Positions 23,940-31,072 of a DNA stretch of 39,349 nucleotides are shown here, piece after piece. The translations under genes were made by a program, and so were the position numbers. This DNA comes from Pseudomonadota bacterium (lineage in GTDB: Bacteria; Pseudomonadota; Alphaproteobacteria; Rhizobiales; Hyphomicrobiaceae), in NCBI GenBank assembly GCA_023423275.1, contig JAFAFW010000024.1, positions 1-39,349 of the forward strand, written 5' to 3'. Every line of letters begins with the position of its first letter. Position 1 is the stretch's first letter. Under the pieces are notes generated by a model. The model saw nothing but the letters and a program-made list of their open reading frames with translations, searched no databases and was not told where the DNA came from.

Positions 23940-24575
23940 TCACGACGTCGCGGCGCGGCATTCCTCGTCCGGTGGCAGGGGGTCGCAACCAGTGTCGAGG
24001 ACACAGATCTGCATCGCCCGCCGCAGCTCCGTCGTATAGGCGCCGTCGACAGCGCCCTTGTAGAGCTGCTGCGCCGCCAAACCACACTGATAGAGGCGGA
24101 TCATACGCGTTCCGCCAAACCGCATGGCCGCCTCGTAATCGCGCAACGCCCCGGTCGGATCCCCCGTGACTTGGCGAATATGCGCACGCGTATCATAGGA
24201 GTGGGGGCTGGTCGGCTGGACCCGCAGGGAGTGCTCGACATCCTGCAATCCTTTTTCCGCCCGCCCCGACTTGAAGTAGGCCCAGGCCCGATTGTTCAGC
24301 GCGACGGCGAAATCCGGAACCAGCTTGATGGCCGCATCGTAATCGTTGATGGCGGGGTCATAGTCACCCTTGAGCGACAGGGCCAGGGCACGCATTGCAT
24401 AAGCCGAGCCAAGGGTCTGCGGCGCCAAGCCCGGCTGTTCGATGAGTTCCGAACAGGCCGTGATCCTGCGTTCGTTATCTGCCGTGAAGCAGTCATGGTT
24501 ATCCATGGCGTCAGACGCCCAGCACGAGCTGGTCGCCAGGAGAAGCCCTGCGATCGCCACGATCCAACGCCTCAT
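23940..24575 (-). CDS. periplasmic TPR-repeat protein
   Basis: A 211-aa protein with an N-terminal signal peptide (RRWIVAIAGLLLATSSCWA). It contains about three tetratricopeptide repeats (near residues 50-150): AYAMRALALSLKGDYDPAINDYDAAIKLVP, then AVALNNRAWAYFKSGRAEKGL, and HSYDTRAHIRQVTGDPTGALRDYEAAM. Several cysteines in the C-terminal tail suggest disulfides. TPR proteins of this kind are protein-interaction modules; the partner is unknown. ATG 24575 has AAGGAA upstream and gives a clean signal peptide; the longer frame to 24674 does not. Confidence 0.8.
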   Translation of the reverse strand: MRRWIVAIAGLLLATSSCWASDAMDNHDCFTADNERRITACSELIEQPGLAPQTLGSAYAMRALALSLKGDYDPAINDYDAAIKLVPDFAVALNNRAWAYFKSGRAEKGLQDVEHSLRVQPTSPHSYDTRAHIRQVTGDPTGALRDYEAAMRFGGTRMIRLYQCGLAAQQLYKGAVDGAYTTELRRAMQICVLDTGCDPLPPDEECRAATS

Positions 24576-24927
24576 GGTATCGTGTTCCTTGGTCTCGTCT
24601 GCTACCGGCCGCCTGCTATCCAGGATCCAGGCATCATTTCCGCGACATCGCGTCGATTCGATGGCGGCATTCATCGCACCCGCTGCCGGTTTTTGCCATA
24701 TCCGCCGGTCTCAGGCGAACATCCCGTTCGCTCCGGGCGCTATCGTATCACGTGCCGATCTGACCGCTCGATGCGTCCTCATGCGCCTGCTGCAGGGTTT
24801 TCCGGCCCGGGAACGGTCCAAAGTACGGTGCGTTCCCCTTTCATGAAAGCGTGCAGGCGGCCTCGTCGGCTTCAGGACCTAAAACCGCACGGCGCCATCT
24901 GCAGGAGTGACCAGCAGCGGAGCCATC
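24576..24927. other. intergenic region with stress promoter
   Basis: About 350 bases between divergent genes. The supported element is the EcfG-type promoter at 24810-24834. No RNA gene or small gene is supported. Confidence 0.5.
24810..24834 (+). promoter_or_regulatory. EcfG-type (general stress) promoter
   Basis: GGAAC (24810-24814), 16-bp spacer, CGTT (24831-24834), an exact consensus match about 94 bp upstream of the ATG at 24928. Confidence 0.72.
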
Positions 24928-26085
24928 ATGAGAAGATCAGACCTCATTGCACTCTCGCAATCCATCGGCTTTCCAAGAATTAGTCTCTACTTTCCCACCC
25001 ACCTCAGCTACCCGTCGATCGAGCAGGATCCGATCCGCCTGTCGACCGCCTTGAAGGACGCCGAGCAGCAACTCGTTACGGCGGGCCTGCGTCGCCCCGA
25101 CATCGAAGCTCTTCTTGCAGAAGCCAAGGACCGACTGCCTGCGACCATGTTCTGGCGTTATCAGGAAAGGGGGCTGGCGGTCCTTATCGAGCCCGGCACG
25201 ACGCACTGGATCAAGCTGCCTCAACCGGTTCCGGAAATCTCCATCGTCGCCACGCGTTATCATCTGCGGCCGATGATCCCGATGTTCCGCAACGGCGACC
25301 AGTTCCACGTGCTTGCCGTAACGCGCGACAGCGTTCGCTTTTTTGATGGCTATGCCCGCGACATGCAGGAGGCCATCGTCGAAAGCATGCCAGCGTCGAT
25401 CTCCGAGATCACCGCGCGGACGGAATTTCAGGATGACCTGGGTTTTCATGCCCGGGACCGCGGAGGCCCGGCCAACGGAGGTGATTACGCCAAATATCAC
25501 GCCCTCGGCATCAGTCCCGAAGATTATGACAGCATCGAGCTCGACAACTTCGTCCGTGAAATCGCGAAAGCCGTCGACCGCCACCTGGCCCGTAGTGAAT
25601 CTCCGCTTGTCCTTGCCGCCAAGCAGCGTGTGCTGGGCCGCCTGCGAAAGCATCTCGCCTATCGACATGTCATCGACGTGGGCATTCAAACAGACCCGGT
25701 CGCCCTTGGCGATGCGGCCCTGCACGCCGAAGCATGGAGCATCGCGGAACCGATCGTTCGCGCTGATCGCGAAAATGCGCGCCGTCGCCTTCGCGCCAAA
25801 ATAAACGGTGCCGGAGTCGGCGGAACCAAGGAGCTGCAAACGTTACTGCGCGCGACCCTCGAAGGCCGCGTAGACTGCGTATTCCTGGCGCGTGATACAC
25901 CGGTCTGGGGCCATTTCGACGAGACCCATCAGGTCCTGAAGCTGGATCCCAAATCCGGTCCGGACAATGAAGACGTGCTGAACCGCCTGGCAATGGAAAC
26001 ACTCATGCGCGGCGGAGATGTCTTCACGCTGCCGGATGACCTGCGCGAGAAAACCGGTCCGGCGGCCGGACTGTTCCGCTATTGA
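24928..26085 (+). CDS. baeRF-family protein (archaeo-eukaryotic release-factor-like, putative ribosome factor)
   Basis: A 385-aa soluble protein whose length and layout fit the bacterial relatives of archaeo-eukaryotic RF1 (baeRF, probably the family-3 type). It starts ISLYFPTH, has a glycine-rich loop HARDRGGPANGG (about 174-185) where eRF1 carries its GGQ hydrolysis loop, and ends with an L7Ae-like domain (VWGHFDE...ETLMRGGDVFTLPDD). No true GGQ is present. Proteins of this group are proposed to act on ribosomes, as hibernation or rescue factors. ATG 24928 was chosen for GGAG five bases upstream; an in-frame GTG at 24907 is less likely. It has an EcfG-type promoter. The convergent gene encodes an HPF-like protein. 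Confidence 0.75.
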   Translation: MRRSDLIALSQSIGFPRISLYFPTHLSYPSIEQDPIRLSTALKDAEQQLVTAGLRRPDIEALLAEAKDRLPATMFWRYQERGLAVLIEPGTTHWIKLPQPVPEISIVATRYHLRPMIPMFRNGDQFHVLAVTRDSVRFFDGYARDMQEAIVESMPASISEITARTEFQDDLGFHARDRGGPANGGDYAKYHALGISPEDYDSIELDNFVREIAKAVDRHLARSESPLVLAAKQRVLGRLRKHLAYRHVIDVGIQTDPVALGDAALHAEAWSIAEPIVRADRENARRRLRAKINGAGVGGTKELQTLLRATLEGRVDCVFLARDTPVWGHFDETHQVLKLDPKSGPDNEDVLNRLAMETLMRGGDVFTLPDDLREKTGPAAGLFRY

Positions 26086-26087
26086 AG

Positions 26088-26124
26088 CGGCAGTCTCACC
26101 CGACGCAATCGCGCGAGACTGCCG
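26088..26124. terminator. hairpin shared by convergent baeRF and HPF-CSD genes
   Basis: A 10-bp stem CGGCAGTCTC / GAGACTGCCG with a 17-nt loop in the 50-bp gap between the two stops. There is no good T-run, so it may be a bidirectional terminator or an mRNA-end stabiliser. Confidence 0.5.
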
Positions 26125-26135
26125 ATCTGAGGAAA

Positions 26136-26723
26136 TCAATCCGGCTGCGGATCATAACGCATCACGCTGATGCGCCGCACGCTGGTTGCCTGAGGCCCTC
26201 GCGCACTTTCGCCATAGACCACAGACAGCTCGACCGTATCCCCAACGTGGAGATCCTTGAACTCCGAATCGACCACCGAATTGCGATGGAAATAGACTTC
26301 CGGGCCGTCACTGACCGTCACGAACCCGTAGCCCTCATCCTGGAATAGTGTTGCGACCTGCCCTTGCGGCTTGCCCTCGTGAGACTTCACCTCACCATGA
26401 CGCTGACGGCGGCGTTTCTTGAGCTGCCGCTCCATCGCCGCGAAACTGTCACGCAGCGCAACCAGCGCATCACTGTGGGCGTTGCGGTCTCCCGGCTTCC
26501 GGCCAACGGCCAGCTCGGTTCCCGGCACGCGCGCCTCTATGGTGATCTCGAACAGCCCGGCACTCCCGATCGGGCCGTTCACGTGTACATGCCATGTCGT
26601 AATGTCAGGATATCGTGCCTGCAGTTTGTCGACGTTCTCCCGGACTTTATGCCTGATGGTTTCGGACGGTTGCATTCCCTTGAAGGACAGCTCCAGGTTT
26701 GCGTCGTGCCCGTTATCTCTCAT
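26136..26723 (-). CDS. HPF/RaiA-like ribosome-associated domain fused to a cold-shock domain
   Basis: A 195-aa protein. The N-terminal half (about 1-100) looks like the S30AE hibernation domain: LELSFKGMQPSETIRHKVRENVDKL, WHVHVNG, FEITIEARVPGTELAVGRKP and an ALVALRDSFAAMERQLKKRRR helix. A short basic linker leads to a cold-shock domain (about 128-192) with RNP1-like EGYGFVTV and RNP2-like VYFHRNSV. The protein should bind the small ribosomal subunit and RNA. ATG 26723 was chosen because GAGGTG lies upstream; in-frame starts at 26738 and 26753 are alternatives. It is convergent with the baeRF gene. A palindrome lies upstream at 26747-26761. Confidence 0.85.
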   Translation of the reverse strand: MRDNGHDANLELSFKGMQPSETIRHKVRENVDKLQARYPDITTWHVHVNGPIGSAGLFEITIEARVPGTELAVGRKPGDRNAHSDALVALRDSFAAMERQLKKRRRQRHGEVKSHEGKPQGQVATLFQDEGYGFVTVSDGPEVYFHRNSVVDSEFKDLHVGDTVELSVVYGESARGPQATSVRRISVMRYDPQPD

Positions 26724-27164
26724 GGCTGCACACCTCATTATATTGACGGACATCGTGTCCGCGGATCACCTCGTTGACGCCAGTCTGGCGCGGCATCCGC
26801 ACCGCACAATCGGCGAGACGCCTTTATTGGATATAGGTGCGGCGCCAGCCTCCGCCACGGGGGAAACAAGATTAAAACTATCACCGTCTCGGGAACCAGT
26901 TCCACGCGCGGTTAGAATTGATGATACGTCAACCGCGATCGACGGCATTGATTTCGCTCATGATGAAGTTCGGTCGACTTACCTATTGCGCTCCTGACCA
27001 CGTTCCTGCCGAGCTGGCCGCTTATTGTTTTTCCTCATCACGGTCGGCGGACAGACCACACAAGACGATATTGTGGCCGCGAACGCATCTTACGTTGCGC
27101 TCTGCTCTTGCATGAGGGGACGCAAGCGATAATACAATTCCGTGTGACGTCCTCGGAGGAAGAG
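26724..27164. other. intergenic region between divergent genes
   Basis: About 440 bases. It holds the palindrome at 26747 and a 12-bp dyad GGAAC-CA-GTTCC at 26893-26904. The dyad resembles half of an EcfG site, but the partner CGTT is absent at the right spacing on either strand. No gene is supported. Confidence 0.45.
26747..26761. promoter_or_regulatory. perfect palindrome upstream of HPF-CSD
   Basis: CGGACA-TCG-TGTCCG, 6-bp arms, 24-38 bp upstream of the ATG at 26723. It could be an operator or a leader hairpin. Confidence 0.35.
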
Positions 27165-27491
27165 ATGATGCGGCAGATCCTCCAAGTGCTCCTCGGATTG
27201 GCAGCGACGTCTGGCTCGGCGGTGGCTCAGGATTTCGAGCGGCTTCGAGCTTACGGTGAGCATTTGGCCCAAGAGTGCGTAGCGTGTCATCGCACCGATG
27301 GCGGACCGGATCCCGGCATCCGCAGCATCATCGGCTGGCAGAACGATATCTTTGTCACGACAATGAAGGCTTACAAAAATCAGGAGTTCGCGGAACGCCG
27401 CAACCCTGTGATGGTGTCCGTTGCGCGCTCGCTGAACGAAGAGGAACTCAGTGCGCTGGCCGCTTATTTCGGAACGCTCAAGCCGCAATAG
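27165..27491 (+). CDS. monohaem cytochrome c, sulfide dehydrogenase subunit-like (FccA/SoxE type)
   Basis: A 108-aa protein: signal peptide (residues 1-21, MMRQILQVLLGLAATSGSAVAQ), then one class I haem site ECVACH at about residues 38-43 and a distal methionine candidate in RRNPVMVSVARSL near residue 82. The SIIGW...MKAYK...NPVM...LAAYF pattern matches the small cytochrome subunit of flavocytochrome c sulfide dehydrogenase. It accepts electrons in the periplasm. ATG 27165 has GGAGGA four bases upstream. The flavoprotein subunit is encoded on the other strand (27962-29251), separated by a small regulator gene. Confidence 0.82.
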   Translation: MMRQILQVLLGLAATSGSAVAQDFERLRAYGEHLAQECVACHRTDGGPDPGIRSIIGWQNDIFVTTMKAYKNQEFAERRNPVMVSVARSLNEEELSALAAYFGTLKPQ

Positions 27492-27588
27492 CAGGGACTA
27501 GAGCTGTTCGACTTGGATCGCACCATCCGTTTATCATCCCGGCCGGAGCGGAGCGCAGAGACGGAACCCAGAGGCCGCAAGAAACACG

Positions 27589-27631
27589 CTGGATCCTGGA
27601 TATTTCGCTCGCGCGAAATTCCGGGATGACA
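27589..27631. repeat. REP-like palindromic element
   Basis: An imperfect palindrome centred on ATTTCGC-TCGC-GCGAAAT (with flanking CCTGGA / TCCGGG) ends in TTCCGGGATGACA. The same 13-mer occurs at 21128-21140. It sits between convergent genes, the typical location of REP-type elements in Hyphomicrobiales. Confidence 0.55.
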
Positions 27632-27645
27632 ACGGACTTCGGCGC

Positions 27646-27948
27646 CTAGACGTCGTCATCTCCAACCGGACCGCCTTCGTCTTCCCATCCCTTCACGGCG
27701 TCGGCTTCACGGCGATTGAATTTCAGCCGGACGCCGCGTCCCTTGTCCTTGGTCTCGGCGATGAATACGGCTCCGCTCTCTTCGAGAGCGGACTTGAGCC
27801 GCTGTTTCGCGTCATCCCCGGGATCGAGCTGCCCGGTCTCGAAGGCCTTGATGACATCGATCGCCACACCAGAAAGCGTAGAGATCCGCTCGCGCGGCAG
27901 CTCCACGAGTACGCGCGCTGCACGACATTGGGGTCCGGTTATCGTCAA
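27646..27948 (-). CDS. small XRE-family helix-turn-helix regulator
   Basis: A 100-aa protein: an N-terminal HTH (about 1-60) with the usual start TGPQCRAARVLVELPRERISTLSGVAIDVIKAFETG, followed by LKSALEESGAVFIAE and GRGVRLKF, a C-terminal pattern common to this small regulator group. The start is probably TTG at 27948, preceded by GGGAG nine bases upstream; no in-frame ATG lies nearby except inside the flavoprotein gene. It follows that gene by 13 nt on the same strand, so it is likely co-transcribed and may regulate it. Confidence 0.78.
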   Translation of the reverse strand: MTITGPQCRAARVLVELPRERISTLSGVAIDVIKAFETGQLDPGDDAKQRLKSALEESGAVFIAETKDKGRGVRLKFNRREADAVKGWEDEGGPVGDDDV

Positions 27949-27961
27949 AACAGAGGTCTCC

Positions 27962-29251
27962 CTAGCCTGTTCCGAAGATATCGGACGTGATGCTGGAATA
28001 CCAGCCGAGCGACTCCTCATATGTGATCGTGCGCGTCGCCATTTTCTCATCGGGTGAGGAAACAAAGCCGTCAGAGGCAACCAGCTTACCATCGCCCGGC
28101 CGATAGTTCGCACCAATCTTGGCGCTGTTGTTCTCCGATATCATGGACCAGCAGACGTTGCGGTAGCGTGCCGGAAACTTCGGTTTGCCGAGAAGCGCCG
28201 CTTCCAGCGCATTCACCACCACCTTGGCCTGTGAGTTGGCGGAAAACGCCGATTTCGGCATCTCGGCTGCCGTCGAGGAATCGCCGAGCACAAAGACATT
28301 CGGCACCTTCTTGGAGGAGAAGTCCTGCGGATCGATCGGGCACCAATCTCCCTCGGCGCAACCGGCGCGATGCACGATCTCGCCAGCGCGTTGCGGCGGG
28401 ATGATATTCACGAGATGACCTTGCACCTTCAGGCCGCTCTTGGCTTCTACCGTCATCGTGCCCGGATCGACGCGCGCCACCGTGAAGTCATCGATTTCGT
28501 CGCTGAGATGCAGCTCGATCATGCCTTTGTAGAGCCGGCTCCAGTTGTCGAGGAATACCGCCTGCTTGGAGAACTGGCGCTTTGCGTCGAGAACCACGAT
28601 TTTGCAGCGCCATTTGTGCGTCATCAAATGATGCGCCATCATGGAAATGCGCTCGTAAGGGCCCGGCGGACAACGATAGGGATTGTTCGGAATCGTGATC
28701 ACGACCACACCACCGCTAGGCACCGCTTCGAGTTGCCGGCGCAGGATCTGCGTCTGGACACCGGCCTGCCAGGCATGCGGCATGTACTGGGCGACCTCCG
28801 GCGAATAACCCTCGATCGCCTGATACTTGAGATCGATGCCGGGAGACATCACGAGCTTGTCGTAGGGCAAGGTCTTGCCGCTCGAGAGCGTTACCGTCCG
28901 CCGCGTCGGATCGACATCCGTTGCCCGGTCGTGCACGACGTCGACGCCGAGCGCCTTCAGCGCGTCATAGCTGTGCGTGATGGATTCGAAGCTGCGGAAT
29001 CCGCCGACATAGAGGTTGGAGAAGAAACAGGTCGTGTACTGCCTCTGGACCTCGATCAACCGAACCTGAGTGCCCGGATTGCGACGCTTGAACAAATGCG
29101 CGACGGTCGCCCCGCCCGCCCCTCCGCCGATGATGACGACTTGAGGCGAAGACTGGGCCAGCCCGGGCCGTGGGAATCCGGGCGCCACCGTTCCAACCAG
29201 ACCTGCGCCGCCGAGAGCCTGGGTAAACTGCCGCCTGCTGAGCCTCCGCAT
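27962..29251 (-). CDS. fccB: flavocytochrome c sulfide dehydrogenase, flavoprotein subunit (FCSD/SoxF type)
   Basis: A 429-aa periplasmic flavoenzyme oxidising sulfide with cytochrome c as acceptor. The N-terminus is a Tat signal (SRRQFTQALGG). The FAD fold begins VVIIGGGAGGATVAHLF. Three family cysteines are present: C75 in TTCFFSN (covalent FAD site), and C194 in RCPPGPYER with C304 in DWCPID (the redox disulfide). The C-terminal FCSD flavin-binding region (WSMISENNSAKIGANYRP) is complete. ATG 29251 follows GGAGGGG. It is followed by a small XRE regulator gene; the matching cytochrome gene faces it. Confidence 0.88.
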   Translation of the reverse strand: MRRLSRRQFTQALGGAGLVGTVAPGFPRPGLAQSSPQVVIIGGGAGGATVAHLFKRRNPGTQVRLIEVQRQYTTCFFSNLYVGGFRSFESITHSYDALKALGVDVVHDRATDVDPTRRTVTLSSGKTLPYDKLVMSPGIDLKYQAIEGYSPEVAQYMPHAWQAGVQTQILRRQLEAVPSGGVVVITIPNNPYRCPPGPYERISMMAHHLMTHKWRCKIVVLDAKRQFSKQAVFLDNWSRLYKGMIELHLSDEIDDFTVARVDPGTMTVEAKSGLKVQGHLVNIIPPQRAGEIVHRAGCAEGDWCPIDPQDFSSKKVPNVFVLGDSSTAAEMPKSAFSANSQAKVVVNALEAALLGKPKFPARYRNVCWSMISENNSAKIGANYRPGDGKLVASDGFVSSPDEKMATRTITYEESLGWYSSITSDIFGTG

Positions 29252-29486
29252 CCTTCCGCCCCTCCTGGTGCCCGGCACTCCGGCCTTTGCTTTTTTATCG
29301 CATCGACGCCCGTTCGTCGCTGGCATCCGACCGGCTTGTACCGGATTTTGGCGAAGTGCATCACATGCTTGGCGACAGGGCAAGCGTTGGCCCGATTAGG
29401 CCATCTTTGGGACGGATGTCAGGCAGGTGGACCGGAACCTGCCGACCTCGTACGATAATAGACGAGCCTTCCACGGGAGACGCCGA

Positions 29487-31019
29487 ATGCAGGACAATCC
29501 GATCGCAGAGCCGCGCTCTCTGCGGCTCGATCCCCGCGACAATATCGTTGTCGCAATTGATACGATTACGCCAGGAGCCACCGCCCAAGGCATTGCAGCC
29601 AGCGCGCGCGTTCCGCGGGGACATAAAATGGCGGCGACCAAGATCGCCAGCGGCGAGCCTGTCCTGAAGTTCGGGCAGATCATCGGCTTCGCCAGCGAGG
29701 ACATCGCTCCCGGCCAGCATGTCCACACGCACAACTGCGGTTTTGCTGCGTTCGACCGTGATTATGCCTTCTGCCAGGATGCCCGCGAGGAGCAACTCCT
29801 GCCGCTGGACCAGCGCGCCACGTTTCAAGGTTTCCGGCGTGCCAGCGGACGTGCGGGGACACGCAATTACATCGGCGTCGTCACCAGCGTGAATTGCTCG
29901 GCAACCGTTGCACGCTTCATCGCCGAAGAGGTTCGCCGTTCCGGCCTGCTGGACGATTATCCCGGCATCGACGGCATCATTCCGCTGGTGCATTCGACCG
30001 GCTGCGGCATCGACTACCATGGTGAGTCATTCGAGGTCCTGAAGCGCACCACCTGGGGCTACGCCTGCAACCCCAACATGGCGGGAATTCTCGTCGTAGG
30101 CCTGGGCTGCGAGGGCTTCCAGATCGCCCGCATGAAGGAAGCCTACGGCATTTCGGAATCGGACACATTCCGCACCATGACCATCCAGGAGGTCGGCGGC
30201 ACAAAGAAAACCGTCGCCGCGGGCGTTGATGCCGTACGCACCATGCTGCCGATTGCGGCCAGGGCGCAGCGCGAAACCATCCCGGCCTCCGAGCTGACAC
30301 TGGCGCTCCAGTGCGGCGGCTCGGACGGCTATTCGGGCATCACGGCCAATGTCGCGCTCGGCATTGCCGCCGACATTCTCGTCCGGCATGGGGGAACAGC
30401 GGTTCTCTCGGAGACGCCCGAAATCTACGGCGCCGAGCATCTCCTGACTCGGCGGGCGGCCACGCGCGAAGTGGGGGAGAAGCTGGTCGAGATCATCCGC
30501 TGGTGGGAAGACTACACCGCACGGGCGCGCATGAGCATGGACAACAACCCGTCTCCGGGAAACAAGGCCGGCGGCCTCACCACCATCCTGGAGAAATCCC
30601 TCGGAGCGGCCGCGAAAGGCGGATCGAGCACGCTCAACGCTGTCTATCGCTACGCGGAGCCGATCACCTCCAAAGGCTTCGTCTATATGGATACGCCCGG
30701 CTACGATCCGGTTTCCGCGACAGGCCAGGTCGCCGGCGGCTGCAATATCATCTGCTTCACGACCGGGCGCGGCTCTGCGTATGGTTGCAAGCCGTCGCCC
30801 TCGATCAAACTTGCCACCAACTCCGACATCTACCTCCGCATGATCGACGATATGGACATCAACTGCGGCGAAGTCCTCGACGGCGTGCCGCTGGAGAAAA
30901 AGGGCCAGGAAATCTTCGAGACGATCCTGCGCGTGGCTTCAGGCGAGCAGTCGAAATCCGAGCAACTCGGCTATGGCGACGCCGAATACGTGCCCTGGCA
31001 GATCGGCGCAACAATGTGA
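29487..31019 (+). CDS. UxaA/GarD family dehydratase (altronate or galactarate dehydratase-like)
   Basis: A 510-aa hydrolyase for sugar acids. It contains an N-terminal SAF-like domain (about 15-90, including PRGHKMAATKIASGEPVLKFGQIIG and HVHTHNC) and a long catalytic domain (about 110-510): GRAGTRNYIGVVTSVNCSA, HSTGCG, GLGCEGFQI, LALQCGGSDGYSGITANVALG, DNNPSPGNKAGGLTT and GRGSAYGCKPSPSIKLATNS. Both halves are joined, as in full-length UxaA and GarD. The substrate among altronate, galactarate and similar acids cannot be chosen. ATG 29487 has GGGAGA upstream. An aldo/keto reductase gene follows on the same strand 53 nt later. Confidence 0.88.
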   Translation: MQDNPIAEPRSLRLDPRDNIVVAIDTITPGATAQGIAASARVPRGHKMAATKIASGEPVLKFGQIIGFASEDIAPGQHVHTHNCGFAAFDRDYAFCQDAREEQLLPLDQRATFQGFRRASGRAGTRNYIGVVTSVNCSATVARFIAEEVRRSGLLDDYPGIDGIIPLVHSTGCGIDYHGESFEVLKRTTWGYACNPNMAGILVVGLGCEGFQIARMKEAYGISESDTFRTMTIQEVGGTKKTVAAGVDAVRTMLPIAARAQRETIPASELTLALQCGGSDGYSGITANVALGIAADILVRHGGTAVLSETPEIYGAEHLLTRRAATREVGEKLVEIIRWWEDYTARARMSMDNNPSPGNKAGGLTTILEKSLGAAAKGGSSTLNAVYRYAEPITSKGFVYMDTPGYDPVSATGQVAGGCNIICFTTGRGSAYGCKPSPSIKLATNSDIYLRMIDDMDINCGEVLDGVPLEKKGQEIFETILRVASGEQSKSEQLGYGDAEYVPWQIGATM

Positions 31020-31072
31020 TCCGAACTTTACAGATCAATCTCTGACATTTTTCCATGAAGGATATTTCGCGC

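Noticed and set aside
24574..24593. AACG-N14-GTTCC at the start of the TPR gene
   Set aside because: Spacing of 14 does not fit EcfG promoters and the site overlaps the coding start.
26893..26904. GGAAC-CA-GTTCC dyad as EcfG promoter for HPF-CSD
   Set aside because: No CGTT at 16 or 17 bp on either strand; kept only as a dyad.
28370..29458. Long plus-strand open frame (362 aa) opposite the sulfide dehydrogenase gene
   Set aside because: Arg/His/Asp-rich shadow of the real gene without domain signals.
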